NCBI GenBank assembly: GCA_910585455.1
Contig: CAJUEL010000020.1
Coordinates: 10,638 to 74,637, forward strand
Source: an uncultured Eisenbergiella sp.
GTDB lineage: Bacteria; Bacillota; Clostridia; Lachnospirales; Lachnospiraceae
DNA: 64,000 nucleotides
Reading direction: 5' to 3'
The notes beneath the pieces are model-generated. The model was not told where the DNA came from, made no database searches, and worked only from the letters and a program-made list of their open reading frames with translations. The position numbers and the translations under genes were made by a program. Shown here one piece after another: positions 1-8,330 of the stretch; positions within the stretch are counted from its first letter, which is position 1, and every line of letters starts with the position of its first letter.

Positions 1-2
1 GG

Positions 3-143
3 GCGCTTGTGCCCATGCTTGGCAGCGAGTGGGAAAGATATGGAGGAATGCAAAAGGAGAATAAAAAAGCGCTTTTGTTTCGAGAGGGAAGGCTTTCTGT
101 GACATTGCCTGCGTTTTCAGGGACGGTGTATGAGATCAAATAG
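3..143 (+). CDS. C-terminal fragment of a probable GH13-type alpha-amylase/glucosidase (cut by window edge)
   Basis: An open frame enters from the left edge and ends with TAG at 141-143, giving 46 residues. The end reads LFREGRLSVTLPAFSGTVYE, which resembles the short beta-sandwich C-terminal domain that closes many GH13 alpha-amylase-like enzymes. No catalytic part lies in the window, so the family assignment rests on this tail alone. It is followed at once by the convergent XRE gene, with no clear terminator between them. Confidence 0.4.
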   Translation, partial: ALVPMLGSEWERYGGMQKENKKALLFREGRLSVTLPAFSGTVYEIK

Positions 144-146
144 TAC

Positions 147-383
147 CTATTGCATAAAGAAGGCGTTATAATCGCATTTGAATATTTCAGTTAAAGCGAT
201 TAACATATCCACGCTGGGATTGTTGATTCCCGTTTCAACCTTGCTGAATGTTGCGGTGCTGATATCCAGCCCCTGCAGCTGTAGCATGGTTACAACGTCA
301 CAATTCCGCAAGCCGCACTGGATTCGCAGTCTTCTGATGTTTGTGCCGACCAGGTGGTTGGTGCGCTGGTTTATTCGTTCCAT
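147..383 (-). CDS. XRE-family helix-turn-helix regulator (78 aa)
   Basis: A single-domain Cro/C1-type DNA-binding protein. It starts MERINQRTNHLVGTNIRRLR. The HTH covers roughly residues 11-70, with NCDVVTMLQLQGLDISTATF as the turn region and KVETGINNPSVDMLIALTEI as the typical downstream helices. There is no sensor domain, so it is probably a simple autoregulator. The start has a good ribosome site (AGGAGA) about 6 bases upstream. It is divergent from the small gene at 483, with 99 bp between them containing a short inverted repeat that could be its operator. Confidence 0.8.
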   Translation of the reverse strand: MERINQRTNHLVGTNIRRLRIQCGLRNCDVVTMLQLQGLDISTATFSKVETGINNPSVDMLIALTEIFKCDYNAFFMQ

Positions 384-429
384 GTTTTTTCTCCTGTTTC
401 AAATTTTATCCAGAATCACAGAAATGATG

Positions 430-459
430 TTTCCAAAATGGAAGCAAATGTGGTAGAAT
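430..459 (+). promoter_or_regulatory. Possible operator/promoter between XRE gene and 483 gene
   Basis: TTTCCAAAATGGAA (430-443) is a short inverted repeat. It lies just upstream of TAGAAT at 454-459, a plausible -10 box for the rightward gene; the -35 is poor. Placement between a divergent XRE regulator and its neighbour suggests an operator, but no binding is shown. Confidence 0.35.
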
Positions 460-482
460 AGAAACAAAAACGGAGGATTACC

Positions 483-716
483 ATGGACTATCCGAAACTG
501 ACGCAGAACGAATTTGACAAATTTTCATTATACTTTGTGGAAACAGGAGATTTGAGCGGATTTTTCAGGCTTTGGGAGGCATACCCTGAGCATGCGCAGG
601 AATGTATGAGAGTATTTGATGAATTGATTGCGAATGAACCGCCCGTTTCGAAAGCGCAGGTGGAAGAAGCGTACGAAAGGTTCAAGATCAAAGCGAAGAA
701 GAAAGGCTGTGAATGA
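483..716 (+). CDS. Small hypothetical protein (77 aa)
   Basis: I do not recognise this protein. It is acidic at the N-terminus and ends in a lysine-rich helix (FKIKAKKKGCE). There is no signal peptide, membrane segment or known motif. GGAGG at 471-475 sits 7 bases before the ATG, so translation is likely. It is divergent from the XRE regulator at 147-383 and may be its target. A strong intrinsic terminator follows at 805-860. Confidence 0.6.
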   Translation: MDYPKLTQNEFDKFSLYFVETGDLSGFFRLWEAYPEHAQECMRVFDELIANEPPVSKAQVEEAYERFKIKAKKKGCE

Positions 717-804
717 TGCGGGAGACGCTGTCTTTCGGGCACTGGGGAGGAATCGGGACTGACGGCAGCGAAGCGGTATCAGGATTTGGAAAAAGAAATA
801 CAGG

Positions 805-860
805 AAGCGCCAAACTTTCGGTGATTGATCATGGTGAACAGAAGGTTTGGCGCTTTTTTT
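805..860 (+). terminator. Rho-independent terminator
   Basis: AAGCGCCAAAC (805-815) pairs perfectly with GTTTGGCGCTT (845-855) and runs into a T tract ending at 860. It ends transcription from the small gene at 483-716 and insulates the AraC gene. Confidence 0.85.
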
Positions 861-967
861 GATACAGAGATCGGGATATTATTACGGGAAAGCATAGCAA
901 AAAATGATAATACAACGGAAGCGTTTAGGAGTATACTTTTCCTATCAAACAGGAAGGGCGGTCAGGT

Positions 968-1858
968 ATGAATAATCTGGAATTAGTCGAAACGGTATTG
1001 TATTATATTGATGATCACATATCAGACGAGATTGCGTTTAAGGATTTGGCGGAAAAATTTGGGTACTCACCTTTTCATTTTCACCGGATTTTTTCTGCGG
1101 TAACTGAGCAAACTCTGATGGAATACATCAGAAGGCGCAGGCTTGCGATAGCGCATCAAAAGCTGTGTAAGACACAGGAAACCGTGACGCAGATATGCTA
1201 CGGTGTGGGGTTTAACAGCATACAGACCTTTAACCGGGCATTTAAAGAGACCTTTGGGATGTCGCCGCTACAGGCGAGGGAAAGCAGGGCGTTCATCACA
1301 TACAGGGATGTGCCGACCATTGTGGCGGGATATTGTAAGAAGGTGGAGCTGGAAGCCTCTTTTGCCATAGAACCGAAATTTGTGACGAGAGACGAATTTG
1401 TAATTGCCGGGTATCGTAAGCATACGAAAAACGGGTTTTCTGTGATCGGAGAATCCTGGCATGAGCTGAAGCAGCATCTGGATTGTATACAAAGAAAAAA
1501 TGAGAAGGTTATGTATGGATTTGAGGATTATTCGGAGGATTATAGCGAGGAGCCTTTGGCCTTTTATTATATGGCCGCTGTGGAGGTGGACGAGGGGAGC
1601 GGGCTGCTGCCAGGAATGTATAAAAAGGTTGTGCCCAAAGCGGAATATGCAGTATTTACAGTGAACGGAAACAATGCGAATGGAGAGATAGGACAGGCAT
1701 TTCGATATATTTATCATGTCTGGCTGCCGAATTCAGCGTATTGTATGGATGAAAGAATACTTGCCGATTTTGAATATTATGATGAGCGATGGGATTGTCA
1801 GTCGAAAGCAGCCCAATCAGATATTTATATTCCAATCAGAAAGCTGGAGGAGGGATGA
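968..1858 (+). CDS. AraC-family regulator with GyrI-like effector-binding domain
   Basis: This 296-residue protein has an N-terminal AraC/XylS DNA-binding domain (about residues 8-106) with both helix-turn-helix units. The second contains ICYGVGFNSIQTFNRAFKET and ends in FGMSPLQAR. The C-terminal half (about 115-290) is a GyrI-like/SOUL-type small-molecule-binding domain, with YYMAAVEVDEGSGLLPGMYK as the characteristic strand region. This architecture (Rob, BmrR and SAV relatives) usually senses hydrophobic drugs or metabolites. The stop overlaps the start of the GNAT gene, so the two are probably co-transcribed and translationally coupled. The ligand cannot be read from the sequence. Confidence 0.88.
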   Translation: MNNLELVETVLYYIDDHISDEIAFKDLAEKFGYSPFHFHRIFSAVTEQTLMEYIRRRRLAIAHQKLCKTQETVTQICYGVGFNSIQTFNRAFKETFGMSPLQARESRAFITYRDVPTIVAGYCKKVELEASFAIEPKFVTRDEFVIAGYRKHTKNGFSVIGESWHELKQHLDCIQRKNEKVMYGFEDYSEDYSEEPLAFYYMAAVEVDEGSGLLPGMYKKVVPKAEYAVFTVNGNNANGEIGQAFRYIYHVWLPNSAYCMDERILADFEYYDERWDCQSKAAQSDIYIPIRKLEEG

Positions 1859-2439
1859 TGGCGTTTTGTGATGTATTTAAGGAGTTTCAGAACATAAGAG
1901 TGGATGAAGCTGTTTTTTTGAGGCAGCATGAACCCGAAAAAGATGCCAGGCCATTCTGGGAGATATATTCTGATGAGGAAAATTTCAGATATTATGGCGG
2001 TTACAGAAAGCCGGAGGATTGGGATGAAAAGAGAGAAATGCGCGCGGTAGCGAGCAGAGTGAAGGGGTTTTTGGGAAAACGTGAATATTCGTGGGTAATA
2101 ACCTTTTATGGCGAGGTGATTGGACAAATCCAGTTATTCAATTTTATGAATCATAATACCTGTGCGGAGGTGGGGTATTTTATCAAAAGAAAATACTGGA
2201 ACCAGAATATCAATACCAGGGTATTGGAAGCCGTATGCAGATTTGCTTTCGATGTGATGGGATTGGAACGGATTGAAGCCATGGCGCATGTTGAGAATAT
2301 CGGTTCCAACAAAACCCTGGAAAAGGCCGGCTTTACGAAGGAGGGAATGATGCGAAAGCGTTTCTATCTGCGGGGAAAAGCGGAAAATGCCAATATGTAC
2401 GCCATCACAAGGGATGAGATGTGTGGCATAAGAAACTGA
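1858..2439 (+). CDS. GNAT-family N-acetyltransferase (RimJ/RimL-like)
   Basis: About 193 residues of a GNAT fold. The acetyl-CoA region is EVGYFIKRKYWNQNINTRVL, followed by LERIEAMAHVENIGSNKTLE and KAGFTKEGMMRKRFYLRGK, typical of RimJ/RimL-like enzymes that acetylate protein N-termini or small amines. Two adjacent ATG codons (1855 and 1858) follow GGAGG at 1846-1850. The first overlaps the AraC stop, so either may be used. Overlap with a GyrI-like AraC regulator suggests a regulated detoxification or modification enzyme; the substrate is unknown. Confidence 0.85.
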   Translation: MAFCDVFKEFQNIRVDEAVFLRQHEPEKDARPFWEIYSDEENFRYYGGYRKPEDWDEKREMRAVASRVKGFLGKREYSWVITFYGEVIGQIQLFNFMNHNTCAEVGYFIKRKYWNQNINTRVLEAVCRFAFDVMGLERIEAMAHVENIGSNKTLEKAGFTKEGMMRKRFYLRGKAENANMYAITRDEMCGIRN

Positions 2440-2461
2440 AAATCAGAGGATCATATAAAAG

Positions 2462-2520
2462 TGGGACGATGCGTCCCGGAAGGCATTCCTGCGCTTTGCA
2501 TTCCGGGACGCATTGTCCCA
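2462..2520. terminator. Bidirectional terminator between convergent genes (20-bp inverted repeat)
   Basis: The arms at 2462-2481 and 2501-2520 match over 20 bases with one difference (TGGGACgATGCGTCCCGGAA against the complementary arm). A 19-base loop separates them. The element lies between the convergent GNAT and aroC genes, as expected for a shared transcription stop. Only a short T-rich stretch follows on the plus strand. Confidence 0.7.
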
Positions 2521-2528
2521 TTTGTGTA

Positions 2529-3629
2529 TTATTTCCTGTAAAAATCGATCAGGTTATCCATTTTTGCGGTCATGTTTTCCATGACCAGGTCAAGGATGGC
2601 GAGAGCTGTCATGCATTCCACGACCACCACGGCGCGGGGGACGATGACGGGATCATGCCTGCCCTTGATCTGGATTGATCTGTTTTCGTGATCCTTGCCG
2701 ATGGTTTCCTGTTGTCGGAAAATGGAGGGCGTGGGTTTCACATAAGCGCGCAGGAGGATGGTATCGCCGTCGCTGATGCCGCCCAGAATGCCGCCCGCGT
2801 GGTTCGTTTTTTTGTGCACGCCGTTTTCATCGGTGTAAAAGGCGTCGTTATTTTCGGAGCCGCGGGCGCTGGCCACCGCCGTGCCGTCGCCGATCTCAAA
2901 GGCCTTGACCGCGCCGATGGAGAGGATGGCGCTGCCCAGACGGGCATCCAGCTTGTCAAAGACCGGTTCGCCGATGCCGGCGGGCATGCCGGTGATGCGG
3001 CATTCGATGATGCCGCCGGAGGAATCCAGCTGTGCCATACAGGAGGAAAGATATTCCTCTGCCTGGGTAGAGGCGATGCGGTCCGGCATGCCGGTGGCGG
3101 TCTGGGTGATCGCATCCTGATCAAAGCGGGACATGTCGATGGAAACCGGACCGATTGCTTTTGTGTAGGCGCAGATTTCGATCCCCAGCTCTTTTAATAT
3201 TTTGGCGGCAATCGCGCCTGACGCCACGCGCCCGATGGTTTCTCTGCCGGAGGAACGCCCGCCGCCGCGGTAGTCCCGAAAGCCGTATTTTTCATCAAAA
3301 GTGTAATCGGCATGTCCGGGGCGATAATAGGAAGCGATTTCCGTATAGTCCGCCGAACGCTGGGAGGTATTGGGAACCAGCAGGGAAATCGGCGTGCCCG
3401 TGGTCTTTCCCTCAAAAACCCCCGAAAGAATCTGTACGCTGTCATCCTCCCTGCGTGGGGTTGCATAGCGCGTGGATCCGGGTTTTCTTCTATTTAAATA
3501 AGTCTGGATGTCTTCCTCGCACAGGGGAAGTCCTGCCGGGCATCCGTCCACGACCACGCCCAGCGCCTTGCCGTGGGATTCCCCCCATGTGGTAACGGTG
3601 AAGTTTTTTCCAAAAGTTGAGCCTGCCAT
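2529..3629 (-). CDS. aroC: Chorismate synthase
   Basis: Catalyses the last step of the shikimate pathway: EPSP to chorismate, with reduced FMN, in the cytosol. The 366-residue length is normal. All three family signatures are present: GESHGKALGVVVDGCPAGL near residue 16, the Arg-rich GGGRSSGRETIGRVASGA near 122, and RHDPVIVPRAVVVVECM near 325. It is transcribed alone, away from the acyltransferase. A perfect 32-bp palindrome sits upstream of its start, and a 20-bp inverted repeat sits just past its stop. Confidence 0.97.
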   Translation of the reverse strand: MAGSTFGKNFTVTTWGESHGKALGVVVDGCPAGLPLCEEDIQTYLNRRKPGSTRYATPRREDDSVQILSGVFEGKTTGTPISLLVPNTSQRSADYTEIASYYRPGHADYTFDEKYGFRDYRGGGRSSGRETIGRVASGAIAAKILKELGIEICAYTKAIGPVSIDMSRFDQDAITQTATGMPDRIASTQAEEYLSSCMAQLDSSGGIIECRITGMPAGIGEPVFDKLDARLGSAILSIGAVKAFEIGDGTAVASARGSENNDAFYTDENGVHKKTNHAGGILGGISDGDTILLRAYVKPTPSIFRQQETIGKDHENRSIQIKGRHDPVIVPRAVVVVECMTALAILDLVMENMTAKMDNLIDFYRK

Positions 3630-3681
3630 ATGTTGTTTCGTCCTTTCCAGTCTGCAATATGAATATCACAGGTGTCCTGTG

Positions 3682-3762
3682 GTTTGCGTGGCAGGGGAAT
3701 CCGGGAGAAGCTGCCGCCTGCCCTGTCCGCCAGCTTCTCCCGGATTCCCCTGCCACGCAAAC
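3682..3762. repeat. Perfect 32-bp inverted repeat upstream of aroC
   Basis: The left arm 3682-3713 begins GTTTGCGTGGCAGGGGAATC. The right arm 3731-3762 is its exact reverse complement, with a 17-base loop. It lies in the divergent region between aroC and the acyltransferase. It has no T tract, so it is not an ordinary terminator. Its sequence does not resemble the four larger palindromes elsewhere in the window. Confidence 0.85.
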
Positions 3763-3807
3763 TGTAACACCAGTATAAAGCATTTTTGGCGCGCGCACAA
3801 GGAATTC

Positions 3808-3836
3808 TTGTTATTTTGCCATAACTATGATAGAAT
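3808..3836 (+). promoter_or_regulatory. Probable sigma-A promoter for the acyltransferase gene
   Basis: TTGTTA (3808-3813), 17 bases, then TAGAAT (3831-3836). It lies 85 bp upstream of the chosen acyltransferase start. Spacing and both boxes fit a vegetative promoter. Confidence 0.6.
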
Positions 3837-3920
3837 GAGGATATTGTTTACGCGTCAGCCGGAAGGATGAGCAGCCTGGCGGCGGGACATGGATATAACA
3901 GGAAAATGCAAGAGGTTGTT

Positions 3921-5042
3921 ATGAAGAAAGAGAGACAGGCGAATCTGGAGCTATTACGCATCATCGCCATGCTGATGGTAGTGATGATGCATTTGGCAAA
4001 TCATGGAAATCTGATCGGCTTTGCGAAGCCGGGCAGCGCTTCCTATTATGTGGCATGGACGCTGTTTGGCGTGTCGTTTCCCGCCATCACCGTATACCTT
4101 CTGATCAGCAGCTATTTTTTGATCGATGCAAAATTTTCGGTCTGGAAGGTGGCGAAAATGGGAGGGCAGGTCTTTTTTTATGCCGCCGGCATCACGGCGC
4201 TGTTCTGGATTTTTGGGGATGTGGAGCATACGTTGAAGGATATGGTATTTTCCCTGCTGCCCATATCCTCTGATTTTTACTGGTTCATTTCCATGTACGT
4301 GGGCATGTATCTGCTGGCGCCCGTCATGAACCGGCTGATCCGCGCGCTGACCAAAAGACAGCTGCAGTGCGCGATGGCGTTAAGCTTTGTGCTGGTATCG
4401 GTATGGCCCAACATCATTTATTTTTCCTCCGCGTTAAATACGGCGGGGGGCGTGAGCATCAGCTGGTTTTTGACGGTATATCTGTTCGGCGCGTATTTAA
4501 AGCTGTATTACAGGCCGGACGGACACTTTGGCAAAAAGCTTCTGTATGCCTGTCTGGCGCTGCTTCTCATTCCGGCAAGCCGCTTTGCGATAGAGGGCTT
4601 GTTAAAGACGCCGCTTGGAAAAATCAGCATTCTGGACGATCTCATGTGGGGCTACAGCGTTTTTTATTCCTACAGCTCGATTCTGGTCAGCGCCGCGGCT
4701 ATTCTTTTGTTCATCGCCTTTCTGAATCTGGAAATCAGGCCGGGGCGGACGGCGCGCATTGTGAATCGCATAGCCGGGGCGGCTTTCGGCGTCTATCTGA
4801 TCCATGACCATCTGTATTTGCGGGAAACGCTGTGGGAGAGGATAAATACAGTTGCGCTATTGGATAAATGGTATCTGCTGCCCGCCTGTCTGGCGCTTGT
4901 GACGGCAGTCTATGCGGTCTGTACCATGATAGAGCTTTTGCGGGCGGGGCTGTTTGCGCCGCTTGACAACAGCAGGCGTTTGAGAGGATTTTTCAGAGAA
5001 ATAGATGATAAGCTTGGAAGGCTGTGGAGGGGCGGAGCATAA
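3921..5042 (+). CDS. Acyltransferase 3 family integral membrane protein
   Basis: About 373 residues with roughly ten hydrophobic membrane segments. The N-terminus NLELLRIIAMLMVVMMHLAN carries the conserved helix-1 histidine of acyltransferase-3 proteins. These move acetyl or other acyl groups onto surface polysaccharides or membrane-linked sugars. A late segment, GAAFGVYLIHDHLYLRETLW, is also typical. The start at ATG 3921 is chosen because AGAGG lies 6 bases upstream and the family motif begins soon after. An upstream in-frame ATG would add five residues. The acceptor is unknown. Confidence 0.85.
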   Translation: MKKERQANLELLRIIAMLMVVMMHLANHGNLIGFAKPGSASYYVAWTLFGVSFPAITVYLLISSYFLIDAKFSVWKVAKMGGQVFFYAAGITALFWIFGDVEHTLKDMVFSLLPISSDFYWFISMYVGMYLLAPVMNRLIRALTKRQLQCAMALSFVLVSVWPNIIYFSSALNTAGGVSISWFLTVYLFGAYLKLYYRPDGHFGKKLLYACLALLLIPASRFAIEGLLKTPLGKISILDDLMWGYSVFYSYSSILVSAAAILLFIAFLNLEIRPGRTARIVNRIAGAAFGVYLIHDHLYLRETLWERINTVALLDKWYLLPACLALVTAVYAVCTMIELLRAGLFAPLDNSRRLRGFFREIDDKLGRLWRGGA

Positions 5043-5080
5043 AAACGCAAAAGCGCCAAAGCGTGCAGGAGGGATAAAGG

Positions 5081-6232
5081 ATGAAATATGAAGTATTAAA
5101 AAGAGAGGGAATGGCGAAGCGGGCTGTGATGGAGACGGTGCACGGTACGATCCAGACCCCGGTTTTTATGAATGTGGGAACGGTGGCGGCGATCAAAGGT
5201 GCGGTATCCACGGAGGATTTGGAGCAGATTGGCACACAGGTGGAGCTGTCCAATACCTATCATCTCCATGTGCGTCCCGGAGATGAAAAGATCAAGGCCT
5301 TCGGGGGACTGCACAAATTCATGTCCTGGAATAAGCCGATTTTGACGGATTCCGGCGGTTTTCAGGTGTTTTCTCTGGCAGGGCTTCGCAAAATCAAGGA
5401 GGAAGGTGTAACCTTCCGCTGCCATATTGACGGACACAAAATTTTTATGGGTCCCGAAGAGAGCATGCGGATTCAGTCCAACCTCGCCTCCACCATTGCC
5501 ATGGCCTTTGACGAGTGCGCGCCCGCGAAGGCGGAGCGGCTGTATGTGGAGAATTCTGTGGCGCGCACCACCAGATGGCTGGAACGTTGCCAAAAGGAGC
5601 TGCATCGTTTAAACGCGTTGGAGGATACGATCAACAAGGAGCAGCTTTTATTCGGCATTAATCAGGGAGCTGTTTATGAGGATATCCGCATTGACCATGC
5701 GAAGCGGATTGCCGAAATGGAGCTGGACGGCTATGCGGTGGGCGGTCTTGCGGTGGGAGAGACCCATGAGGAGATGTATCACATCCTGGATGTGACGGCG
5801 CCTCATCTGCCCTCAGACAAGCCGGTCTATCTGATGGGCGTGGGCACACCGGCGAACATTCTGGAAGCGGTGGAGCGGGGCGTGGACTTTTTTGACTGCG
5901 TATATCCGACCAGAAACGGGCGTCATGGTCATCTGTACACCAACTTCGGAAAGATCAATCTTTTCAACGCAAAATATGAGCTGGATGAGCGCCCGATTGA
6001 GCCGGGCTGTCAGTGTCCGGCGTGCAGACGGTATTCCCGCGCCTATATCCGGCATCTGTTAAAGGCGAAGGAAATGCTGGGCATGCGGCTGTGCGTGCTG
6101 CATAATCTGTATTTTTACAATACGATGATGACGGAGATCCGAAATGCCCTGGATGTGGGAGAATTTGCGGCATATAAGAAGAGAAAGCTTGACGGAATGA
6201 GCAATATTGTGTATGATGAACAACAGGGGTAA
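5081..6232 (+). CDS. tgt: tRNA-guanine transglycosylase (queuine tRNA-ribosyltransferase)
   Basis: Exchanges G34 for preQ1 in tRNAs with GUN anticodons, a step of queuosine synthesis. The 383-residue length is typical. Visible motifs are the general-base region ILTDSGGFQVFSLAGLRKI, the nucleophile region FFDCVYPTRNGRHGH, the substrate loop GGLAVGE, and the zinc site CQCPAC followed by a His in LHNLY. AGGAGG precedes the start. yajC follows after 48 bp, an arrangement common in bacteria (tgt-yajC-sec genes); secD and secF are not here. Confidence 0.97.
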   Translation: MKYEVLKREGMAKRAVMETVHGTIQTPVFMNVGTVAAIKGAVSTEDLEQIGTQVELSNTYHLHVRPGDEKIKAFGGLHKFMSWNKPILTDSGGFQVFSLAGLRKIKEEGVTFRCHIDGHKIFMGPEESMRIQSNLASTIAMAFDECAPAKAERLYVENSVARTTRWLERCQKELHRLNALEDTINKEQLLFGINQGAVYEDIRIDHAKRIAEMELDGYAVGGLAVGETHEEMYHILDVTAPHLPSDKPVYLMGVGTPANILEAVERGVDFFDCVYPTRNGRHGHLYTNFGKINLFNAKYELDERPIEPGCQCPACRRYSRAYIRHLLKAKEMLGMRLCVLHNLYFYNTMMTEIRNALDVGEFAAYKKRKLDGMSNIVYDEQQG

Positions 6233-6280
6233 ATTTTTGCTGAAGCTTTTGGCGAGAGGAATACAGGAGGAATTGAGTAC

Positions 6281-6598
6281 ATGAGCATTTTATTGACACA
6301 ATCTGCGGAAGCCGGTATGGGGAGCATGCTGCCGGTCATTTTGATGTATGTGGTGGTTTTCGGCGCATTTTTCTATTTTGCGATGTATCGCCCGCAGAAA
6401 AAGGAACAGAAGAAGATGAGCGCGATGCTTTCTTCTCTGGAAATCGGGGACTGTGTCCTGACAAGCAGCGGCTTTTACGGGATTGTCATCGATATCACCG
6501 AGGATACCGTGATCGTGGAGTTCGGCAACAATAAGAACTGCCGCATTCCGATGCAGAAGAGCGCGATCTCCCAGGTGGAGAAGGCCAACGCGGAGTAA
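6281..6598 (+). CDS. yajC: Preprotein translocase subunit YajC
   Basis: 105 residues with one N-terminal membrane helix (about 16-36, MLPVILMYVVVFGAFFYFAM), the YajC signature YRPQKKEQKKMSAML, and a small cytosolic beta domain (GDCVLTSSGFYGIVIDITED). It is an accessory subunit of the Sec translocon. AGGAGG lies 10 bases before the ATG. It probably shares a transcript with tgt, and a terminator hairpin follows at 6716-6771. Confidence 0.95.
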   Translation: MSILLTQSAEAGMGSMLPVILMYVVVFGAFFYFAMYRPQKKEQKKMSAMLSSLEIGDCVLTSSGFYGIVIDITEDTVIVEFGNNKNCRIPMQKSAISQVEKANAE

Positions 6599-6715
6599 GG
6601 ATGGCGAAGGGTGCGTTTTTGGCGGGCGGGGCAGTTTCAAGTCTGCCTGATATGCTGACGCAGGCCATGTAACGGAAAATGGCGGCGGCATTTCTTTCAG
6701 GGGATGCTGCCGCTC

Positions 6716-6771
6716 AAAAAATACGCCGGTTTCAGGGCTGTGTTTTACAGCATTGGAACCGGCGTATTTTT
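6716..6771 (+). terminator. Rho-independent terminator after yajC
   Basis: AAAAATACGCCGGTT near 6716-6731 pairs with AACCGGCGTATTTTT at 6757-6771, ending in a T tract. It lies between yajC and the small OadB-like gene. Confidence 0.8.
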
Positions 6772-6800
6772 ACGACAAGGGAATAAGGAGGCGTGTGCGA

Positions 6801-7028
6801 ATGAAAAAGGTGGCAGGAATGATATTGGCAATGGCGGGAATCGTCATGGTGATAGCAGGCGTGGTGATAAAGGTGAGAAAAGAGACGACAGCGGTCATCG
6901 GCGGGGCGGATGGTCCGACCGCGATCTTTCTTGCGGGGAAAATCGGAAACGGGTCTATGCTTGCAGGGGCAGGTGTGGCGGCTGTTTTGGTGATAGCGGG
7001 CATAGTTCTGATAAGAAAGAAAAAGTGA
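6801..7028 (+). CDS. Small membrane protein with OadB-like GGADGPTAIF motif (75 aa)
   Basis: The protein has two hydrophobic helices (about 5-24 and 52-70) flanking a short loop that reads AVIGGADGPTAIFLAGKIG. That loop is nearly identical to the N-terminal motif of the beta subunit of Na+-translocating decarboxylases (OadB/GcdB/MmdB). The full subunit has well over 300 residues and many helices, so this cannot be a complete pump. AAGGAGG at 6785-6791 sets the start. No decarboxylase alpha or gamma subunit is nearby. Very short proteins with this motif are, to my knowledge, seen in other clostridia and are often named as decarboxylase beta subunits. The function is unknown. Confidence 0.7.
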   Translation: MKKVAGMILAMAGIVMVIAGVVIKVRKETTAVIGGADGPTAIFLAGKIGNGSMLAGAGVAAVLVIAGIVLIRKKK

Positions 7029-7229
7029 CAGAAGCGACAGAGATGGCAGCCCAATAAAGGAAGATATATGCCGTCATTTATGGTTCTGCACGGAATTGCC
7101 TGACGCATACAATGCAGGGAACAATGGGAGCTGCGTGCCAATGGCACTACGTTTTTACGGGTCCGCGTGGCAAATGCGCAGAGCTGCAAAAATGGTTATG
7201 AATATTCGGAAAGGAAAGGTGAGAATGAG

Positions 7230-8213
7230 ATGAAGGTTGTGGATATGCACTGTGATACGGTTTCAGCGCTGATGAAACGGCGGGAGTGGTCCCTTGCGGA
7301 CAACGACCTGCACCTGCGCCTGGATAAAATGGAGGCGGGGGATTACCTGCTGCAGAATTTTGCGCTGTTTGTGTACATCGGGGACGGCAAAGATCCGTAT
7401 CGGGCGGCGATGGAAATGGCGGATCGTTTTGAGGAGCAGATGGGTCTTTTCCCGGACAGGATCGCGCAGGTAAAAAGCTATGCGGACATTGAGAAAAACC
7501 GGGCGGAAGGAAAAATCAGCGCGATGCTCACGATAGAAGAGGGCGCGGTCTGTCAGGGAAGCCTTGCAAAGCTGCGGGAATTTTATGACAGAGGCGTGCG
7601 GATGATGACGCTGACCTGGAATTTCCCCAATGAAATCGGTTTTCCCAATGTGGCGATGCCAAAGGAAGGGGAAGCGCCCGACTTCACAACGCCCCAGACC
7701 GAAAAAGGGCTGACGGATTTCGGCGTCATGGCGGTGGAGGAAATGCAGCGGATGGGAATGATCGTGGATGTTTCCCATCTGTCCGATGCAGGCTTCTGGG
7801 ATGTGTATCATCATACGAAAAAACCCTTTGTGGCGAGCCATTCCAATGCCCGGGCAATCTGCGGGCATGTGCGCAACCTGACGGACGACATGATCCGCGC
7901 GCTGGGTGAGCGTGGGTGTGTGACGGGGCTCAATTTCTGTGCGGATTTTCTGACGGACGCCGTCAAGGGCGAAAAAAATGAGGGAACCATCGAGGCGGTG
8001 GTGCGCCACGCAAGGCATATCACGGCGATGGGCGGCATGGAATGCCTGGGGCTTGGCAGCGACTTTGACGGGATTCCCACCCATGCAGAGCTGACCGGCG
8101 CGGATAAGCTGCCGCTTTTGGAGGATGCGCTGAAAAAGGGCGGATTTTCGGCGTCTGAAAGGGAAAAGATTTTCTCCGGGAACGTGCTGCGCCTGTATCG
8201 GGAGCTGCTGTAG
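7230..8213 (+). CDS. Membrane dipeptidase-like metallopeptidase (M19)
   Basis: A 327-residue amidohydrolase-fold enzyme of the renal dipeptidase family, which cleaves dipeptides and related amides with two zinc ions. Zinc-site motifs are visible: DMHCDT near the N-terminus, LTIEEGAV with the bridging Glu, DVSHLSDAGFWDVY, ASHSNARAICGHVRNLTDDM, and LGSDFDGIP near the C-terminus. There is no signal peptide, so it is cytosolic. The start at ATG 7230 has AAGGAAAGG upstream; a longer in-frame start at 7167 lacks a site. It stands alone. Confidence 0.92.
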   Translation: MKVVDMHCDTVSALMKRREWSLADNDLHLRLDKMEAGDYLLQNFALFVYIGDGKDPYRAAMEMADRFEEQMGLFPDRIAQVKSYADIEKNRAEGKISAMLTIEEGAVCQGSLAKLREFYDRGVRMMTLTWNFPNEIGFPNVAMPKEGEAPDFTTPQTEKGLTDFGVMAVEEMQRMGMIVDVSHLSDAGFWDVYHHTKKPFVASHSNARAICGHVRNLTDDMIRALGERGCVTGLNFCADFLTDAVKGEKNEGTIEAVVRHARHITAMGGMECLGLGSDFDGIPTHAELTGADKLPLLEDALKKGGFSASEREKIFSGNVLRLYRELL

Positions 8214-8330
8214 CGCGCCGGTTTAGAAAATTTTAAGAATTCATTTGGGAAAGCTTTATGCAAAGCTGTAGCTGTATTTTCTTTTTTTGCGCTATCCTTA
8301 CTCTACGATGATGGAAACGGAGGGCGGAAC

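Noticed and set aside
6601..6672. 23-codon frame right after yajC
   Set aside because: Too short, no ribosome site, and no hydrophobic or conserved pattern.
7133..7156. Short GTGCC-AAT-GGCAC stem followed by T residues before the dipeptidase gene
   Set aside because: The stem is only about five base pairs with a three-base loop, too weak to call a terminator.
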